Both the position numbers and the translations under genes were made by a program. This document shows positions 5,024-8,849 of a stretch of 8,849 nt of DNA, in pieces (within the stretch, counting starts at the first letter, position 1; each line of letters begins with the position of its first letter). The DNA is from Thermoplasmatota archaeon (lineage in GTDB: Archaea; Thermoplasmatota; Thermoplasmata; GCA-020350865; JAUVCJ01): contig JAUVCJ010000084.1 in NCBI GenBank assembly GCA_030595765.1, forward strand, positions 1 through 8,849, given 5' to 3'. The notes under the pieces are model-generated. The model was not told the DNA's origin and did not search any database. It was given only the letters and a program-made list of their open reading frames with translations.

Positions 5024-5232
5024 GCGTTTTATAACAAGTTTTGAATGGTTGACATTATGCTTATAAACATTTTGGTGCACCTTTTTTGTATTTTTATTTG
5101 AAATACTCGCCTGCAATGTGCAAAACACAACCCATTTCACACTTCTCATTCTTTTTGGCGGTGCTATCAGAAAGGCGTTGATATGCATGAGAGGGAACCA
5201 TGTCATGATACAGGCCAAGAGGCCGCATATCC

Positions 5233-5241
5233 TTTTATATA
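5233..5241 (+). promoter_or_regulatory. TATA box for the membrane zinc-ribbon protein
   Basis: ttttatata is centred at about 5237, which is 26 bp before the ATG at 5263. No Shine-Dalgarno sequence is present, so the mRNA is probably leaderless. This is the clearest core promoter in the window. Confidence 0.7.
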
Positions 5242-5262
5242 GGGCTTAACCATGCGCAAGCG

Positions 5263-6372
5263 ATGTCTCGGGATGCCTGGACCAAATTGATGGCAAGTCC
5301 TCTACGCTTTCTGCCAGTGTTTATGCTAACACTACCGGCAGTAACGGCTGTAATACTCATAATACTCTTTCAGGCTCAGTACCTGGTGTTGATGCTCCCG
5401 ATGATGGCTGGAGGTCTGCTGTACTTCATACCCTATTTTTTGGGAATTAAAAGGACCAAGAGCCTTGCAAAGTACGGCACCTTTATGATGATTATAGTAG
5501 CTTTAATATTGGCAGTGGTGACCATTGATATATATTACTCCAATGGGACCGTGCCTATGGCAAATGGCGACATATCGAATGCTATTGTAACTCCACAGGC
5601 CTCAGATGGAGGGCCTTTTAACTTTACAGTTGAGTATGCCGGTTCCAGCTCTACCAATGTAACCATGTTTCTCAACACCACCGACTTTACTGGCGAGCAT
5701 ATTCAGAACATTACAATGATACCTTTGGGTGATGGTTTCTTTTACTACGAAACTACTCTGGTGGAAGGCACTCATTTCTATCGCTATGAGTTGCTGGACA
5801 ACGGCAACTGGACCATATTGACCACCCTCTTTCCTCCACTAAGCTACCCAGCAGGCGACCTATTTTTTCCTTTTTTCCTTTCAGCCACGATGAACGTGTT
5901 CATGCAGGTCGGGCTCTTTTTCTATCTCCTGTGCGGCTTTGTCTGGTGGTCACGCAGTTCTAAACGTGAGAGGGAGAAGCTCCAGAAGAAGCAGACCGAT
6001 ACCCTCGGGCGAATAGATGAGGAGGAGTTCGAGTGCACATCCTGTGGTGGTACCGTAAAGGACAGCGATACCAGTTGCCCTCACTGTGGTGACTCCTTTG
6101 AGGATGTCGAAGATGATGACGGCGCTGATGGCGCTGACGATAATGAGAGAGATGGTGGCAATGTTGTTGCTGCCGGGAGCCAAAACAAGGGTGGCGCTGG
6201 CAATGTGAGGGATGATGACGAAGAGGGCGAGGACTTGCTTGGCAGGAAGGACAAGCTCCTTACGATGGGCGACGGCTCAGAAGATGAAGAGTTCGAGTGC
6301 ACCGAGTGCGGCGGCTCTGTCAGGGCCTCAGCAACGTTCTGTCCACATTGCGGCGACGAATTTGATGATTGA
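5263..6372 (+). CDS. Four-helix membrane protein with sequon-rich outer domain and two cytoplasmic zinc ribbons
   Basis: I recognise no named family for the 369-residue whole. Predicted membrane helices are about 17-37, 41-61, 71-92 and 206-229. Basic residues at 63-70 and 230-240 put the N-terminus, the second loop and the C-terminus in the cytoplasm. Residues 93-200 form an outer domain, probably beta-rich, with six N-x-S/T sequons (N94, 120, 132, 138, 149, 182). The cytoplasmic tail holds two C-x2-C-x10-C-x2-C zinc ribbons (C258/261/272/275 and C346/349/360/363), separated by a highly acidic, Gly-rich linker (about 278-340). The two ribbons are similar (ECTSCGG and ECTECGG; CPHCGD in both), so one probably arose by duplication. 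The layout suggests a surface sensor or scaffold that signals to, or docks, a cytoplasmic partner. The leaderless promoter fixes the start. Confidence 0.85.
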   Translation: MSRDAWTKLMASPLRFLPVFMLTLPAVTAVILIILFQAQYLVLMLPMMAGGLLYFIPYFLGIKRTKSLAKYGTFMMIIVALILAVVTIDIYYSNGTVPMANGDISNAIVTPQASDGGPFNFTVEYAGSSSTNVTMFLNTTDFTGEHIQNITMIPLGDGFFYYETTLVEGTHFYRYELLDNGNWTILTTLFPPLSYPAGDLFFPFFLSATMNVFMQVGLFFYLLCGFVWWSRSSKREREKLQKKQTDTLGRIDEEEFECTSCGGTVKDSDTSCPHCGDSFEDVEDDDGADGADDNERDGGNVVAAGSQNKGGAGNVRDDDEEGEDLLGRKDKLLTMGDGSEDEEFECTECGGSVRASATFCPHCGDEFDD

Positions 6373-6389
6373 AATCGTGATTGAATCTG

Positions 6390-6536
6390 TTATTCTTTCT
6401 TCTTATTTTTGCTGGCAATGTAATCTTCCACAGCCTTTCTTACAATGTCGGATCTGTTCAGATCACTTGTGTGTTTGAGAATTTCATCAATTTCTTCCAT
6501 CGTCTTCTTGTCCACCCTGACTGTCAATCTCTCCAT
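6390..6536 (-). CDS. Ribbon-helix-helix (CopG/Arc-type) DNA-binding protein
   Basis: A 48-residue protein beginning MERLTVRVDKKTMEEIDEIL. The strand RLTVRV (3-8), helix KTMEEIDEILKHT (11-23) and second helix NRSDIVRKAVEDYIASK (27-43) match the ribbon-helix-helix fold. Dimers of this fold insert the strand into the DNA major groove. NRSDIVRKA is the typical turn and start of helix two. A GGTG Shine-Dalgarno-like site lies eight bases before the ATG, and ATTATAAATAA at 6591-6601 is a good TATA box about 60 bp upstream. No toxin gene adjoins it, so a stand-alone regulator is likelier than an antitoxin. It is tail-to-tail with the membrane protein gene (17-bp gap) and divergent from hel308. It may regulate its own promoter; effects on hel308 are speculative. 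Confidence 0.88.
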   Translation of the reverse strand: MERLTVRVDKKTMEEIDEILKHTSDLNRSDIVRKAVEDYIASKNKKKE

Positions 6537-6590
6537 CCTGCAAGCACCAGGTCACTATCTTCATGGCGGTATATCAATGTGTCCAATACC

Positions 6591-6601
6591 TTATTTATAA
6601 T
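6591..6601 (-). promoter_or_regulatory. TATA box for the ribbon-helix-helix gene
   Basis: The minus strand reads ATTATAAATAAGG. Its centre at about 6596 predicts a start near 6570 and a leader of about 34 nt that includes the GGTG site. I see no comparable TATA box for hel308 in the shared upstream region. Confidence 0.5.
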
Positions 6602-6698
6602 GATTTTGCTTTCTGAGAACGTCTTCCACATTTGTCCGAAGCATGATTTCACCTACCCCACCCAAAACCCTATGACATCCCGGCCTGATACCTAGCCA

Positions 6699-8828
6699 AT
6701 GCGTGTAAGCGAGCTAGATGTGGACCCAAGGGTTGTAGCGATAATGGAGCAGATGGGCATTCAGAAGCTCTATCCTCCCCAGGCAAAGGCCGCGCCCTAC
6801 GCAATCGCTGGCAAGAACCTAGTAGTTGCCATACCCACAGCATCCGGGAAGTCCATGGTAGCCTATCTGGCAGTGCTGGATTCGGTGCTGAAAGGCGGCA
6901 AGGCCGTTTACCTCGTCCCTTTGCGTGCGCTTGCCTGGGAGAAGTATGAGGAGCTTAAACGCTTCGAGGAGCTGGGTCTGCGGGTCGGACTGTCCATGGG
7001 GGATTTTGAAAGCGCTGATCCAGACCTCAAACGCTTTGACATCATTGTTGCAACTTCAGAGAAGGTCGACGCACTGCTGCGCAACAGGGCAGACTGGCTG
7101 AACCAGATATCGGTGGTGGTTGCTGACGAAGTACACCTCATAAACGACCTTGGAAGGGGGCCAACCCTTGAGATCATACTGTCAAGGTTCATGCAGGTAA
7201 ATCCCAAGGCCCAGATAATCGCATTATCAGCAACCATCGCCAACTCAATAGAGCTTGCCGGATGGCTAAAAGCAGAGCATATCAGCAGTAACTGGAGGCC
7301 TGTAGAGCTGAAGCTGGGGGTCCACTGCGAAAAGGTAATTACCTATACTGACAGGAGCACATACAAGCCCGATCTTCGTTCAGATCCATCTGAGGATGTG
7401 GTGCTCGACACCATCAATGATGGAGGCCAGGCATTGGTGTTCGTTAACTCTCGCAGATCCACTGAAGCTGTTTCTGAGCGTTTGAGCAAGCTTCTGGCTA
7501 GAAAAATGGAGCTCAGTGAAGAGCAAAAGGGAGACCTGGATGAGCTGGCTATCGAGGTCGAGACTGGCGGCTCGGAACCCACAGCTTATGGCAAAAAGCT
7601 TGGAGCCTGCATCCGTGGAGGTGCTGCGTTCCACAATGCTGGCCTGACAAACAGGATGCGCAGGCTGGTTGAGAGAGGCTTTAGATCAAGGGCTATTCGG
7701 GTAATAGTGGCTACACCCACACTTGCAGCTGGCATAAACCTGCCTGCCAGAAGGGTGCTGATAAGGGATACTAGGCGCTTTGATGGTGACCTTGGGATGA
7801 GTCCGATACCAGTGCTGGAAATTCAGCAGATGTGCGGCAGAGCTGGCAGACCAGGTCTAGATCCCCACGGTGAGGCAATACTGGTTTCCAAAAGTGAGAG
7901 GCAAATGGCGTTGCTGATGGATAAATATCTTCTTGGAGAGAGCGAGCCAATACGTTCAAGGCTGGGCTCCATGCCTGCGTTGCGAACCCACTTGCTAGCC
8001 TCTGTGGCATGCGGATTCGCACATACCCGCAAAGAATTGGATGCTTTCATCGAGAGCACGTTCTTTGCATATACCAGCGAGGTCTGGACAATAGGGGCAT
8101 TGGTGGATGATACTCTTGAGTTCCTGGTGGAAAATGATCTGCTCCAGGAGGAGGACGGCACCTATCATGCCACAAGCTTTGGTTCCCTCACATCAAGGCT
8201 TTACATAGACCCGCTTTCTGCTATCAATCTAAGAAAGACGTTGGATGCTGCTGGAGGTGGCAGAGATGTTGCTACATTCCCGTTCCTGCTCTCAATATCA
8301 TCGACCCCGGACATGCTCAAGCTTTACCTGCGCCAGGCTGACTATAAACCAGTAATGGCTAAGTTCCGAGACCATGAGGACGAACTGTTGATAGCACCAC
8401 CAGTTGCTCCCAACGAGTTTGATTGGTTCCTTTCGGAGGTCAAGACCACGATGCTTCTTCATGACTGGGTGAACGAGGTGAATGAGGATAGCATCCTGAA
8501 GCGCTTCAATATCGGGCCTGGTGACGTGCGCAACCGGGTCGAGACCGCCAGGTGGCTTCTTCATGCATTCTCTCAGCTTGCAGGCCTGCTCAACCCAAGA
8601 CTTCGCCACCCACTTCAGGAATTGACTGCTAGGATGGAGAATGGAATAAAGTCCGAGCTTATGGACCTGCTAGTGTTGCACAATATTGGACGTATCAGGG
8701 CAAGGGCGCTTTTTAGCGCTGGATACAGAAATAGGGGGTTGTTGTACGAAGCCAGCGAGAAAGAGCTTGCCAAACTCCCGAGCATTGGAAAGGTGATAGC
8801 CAAGGATATACTAGAACAGATAGGCTAG
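6699..8828 (+). CDS. hel308: Hel308-type DNA helicase (Ski2-like, superfamily 2)
   Basis: An ATP-dependent 3'-5' DNA helicase that acts on stalled or branched replication forks. The 709 residues are a typical full length. Motifs in order: Q-motif LYPPQAKA, Walker A PTASGKS (K51), Ia VPLRALAWEKYEEL, Ib TSEKVDALLRN, DEVH box (D143-H146), SATIANSIELAGWL, motif IV ALVFVNSRRSTEAV, GAAFHNAGL, motif V VATPTLAAGINLPAR, motif VI QMCGRAGRPG (Q377-G386). A winged-helix and ratchet region follows. It ends in a helix-hairpin-helix domain (about 650-705, LHNIGRIRARALFSAGYRN and LAKLPSIGKVIAKDIL), matching domains 3-5 of the family. All catalytic residues are present. There is no clear TATA box or Shine-Dalgarno site before the ATG, so the start rests on the N-terminus matching family members. 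The stop is 21 bases from the window end. Confidence 0.97.
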   Translation: MRVSELDVDPRVVAIMEQMGIQKLYPPQAKAAPYAIAGKNLVVAIPTASGKSMVAYLAVLDSVLKGGKAVYLVPLRALAWEKYEELKRFEELGLRVGLSMGDFESADPDLKRFDIIVATSEKVDALLRNRADWLNQISVVVADEVHLINDLGRGPTLEIILSRFMQVNPKAQIIALSATIANSIELAGWLKAEHISSNWRPVELKLGVHCEKVITYTDRSTYKPDLRSDPSEDVVLDTINDGGQALVFVNSRRSTEAVSERLSKLLARKMELSEEQKGDLDELAIEVETGGSEPTAYGKKLGACIRGGAAFHNAGLTNRMRRLVERGFRSRAIRVIVATPTLAAGINLPARRVLIRDTRRFDGDLGMSPIPVLEIQQMCGRAGRPGLDPHGEAILVSKSERQMALLMDKYLLGESEPIRSRLGSMPALRTHLLASVACGFAHTRKELDAFIESTFFAYTSEVWTIGALVDDTLEFLVENDLLQEEDGTYHATSFGSLTSRLYIDPLSAINLRKTLDAAGGGRDVATFPFLLSISSTPDMLKLYLRQADYKPVMAKFRDHEDELLIAPPVAPNEFDWFLSEVKTTMLLHDWVNEVNEDSILKRFNIGPGDVRNRVETARWLLHAFSQLAGLLNPRLRHPLQELTARMENGIKSELMDLLVLHNIGRIRARALFSAGYRNRGLLYEASEKELAKLPSIGKVIAKDILEQIG

Positions 8829-8849
8829 GAAAGCATCAGTCCAATTCCA

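Larger units (their letters stand above)
4933..5262. other. Divergent promoter region
   Basis: AT-rich sequence between the small peptide gene (minus) and the membrane protein gene (plus). It holds several TATA-like elements: 5016-5023, 5028-5036 and 5060-5067 for minus, and 5233-5241 for plus. A minus-strand frame spanning 4967-5218 crosses these signals, has no start signals of its own and looks spurious. Confidence 0.5.

Noticed and set aside
4967..5218. 83-codon open frame on minus
   Set aside because: It covers the TATA boxes of both flanking genes, has no start signals and no recognisable domain.
6390..6536. Antitoxin of a toxin-antitoxin pair
   Set aside because: The fold is suitable, but neither neighbour is a toxin; both flanking genes face in other directions and have other clear features.
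6381..6695. 104-codon open frame on plus between the membrane protein and hel308
   Set aside because: It is antisense to the ribbon-helix-helix gene, whose protein sequence is clearly real.

Overview
The window looks archaeal, most likely from a euryarchaeote-like lineage; Thermoplasmata is possible, but that is only a guess. The support is a near full-length Hel308 DNA helicase, a tRNA-Ser gene with an intron in a bulge-helix-bulge setting, TATA boxes about 26 bp ahead of start codons that imply leaderless mRNAs, and a protein with C-x2-C zinc ribbons.

Left region (1-860): the first nine codons of a gene run off the left edge on the minus strand. A repeat-rich, largely non-coding stretch follows, then a minus-strand tRNA-Ser(CGA) gene (330-441, intron 378-401). 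Directly upstream of the tRNA on the same strand are two tandem copies of an unrecognised structured element (452-605 and 617-745). They share a 93-nt core that is 91/93 identical. Each is closed by its own long stem, and the two stems differ by compensatory base changes. The tRNA has no TATA box at its own -26 position; the nearest convincing one lies just before the upstream copy. All three may therefore be made as one transcript, element-element-tRNA-Ser. This is the most interesting part of the window.

Middle region (859-4507): three GT4-type glycosyltransferases, one on plus and two on minus, probably build a cell-surface glycan or glycolipid. Substrates cannot be read from the sequence.

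Right region (4700-8828): a short secreted or membrane-anchored peptide gene (minus); a four-helix membrane protein with a sequon-rich outer domain and two cytoplasmic zinc ribbons (plus); a 48-residue ribbon-helix-helix DNA-binding protein (minus, 6390-6536); and the Hel308 helicase (plus), complete and ending just before the window edge. The small RHH gene and hel308 are divergent and share an upstream region. The glycosyltransferases and the sequon-rich protein could be linked through surface glycosylation, but that is inference from proximity.
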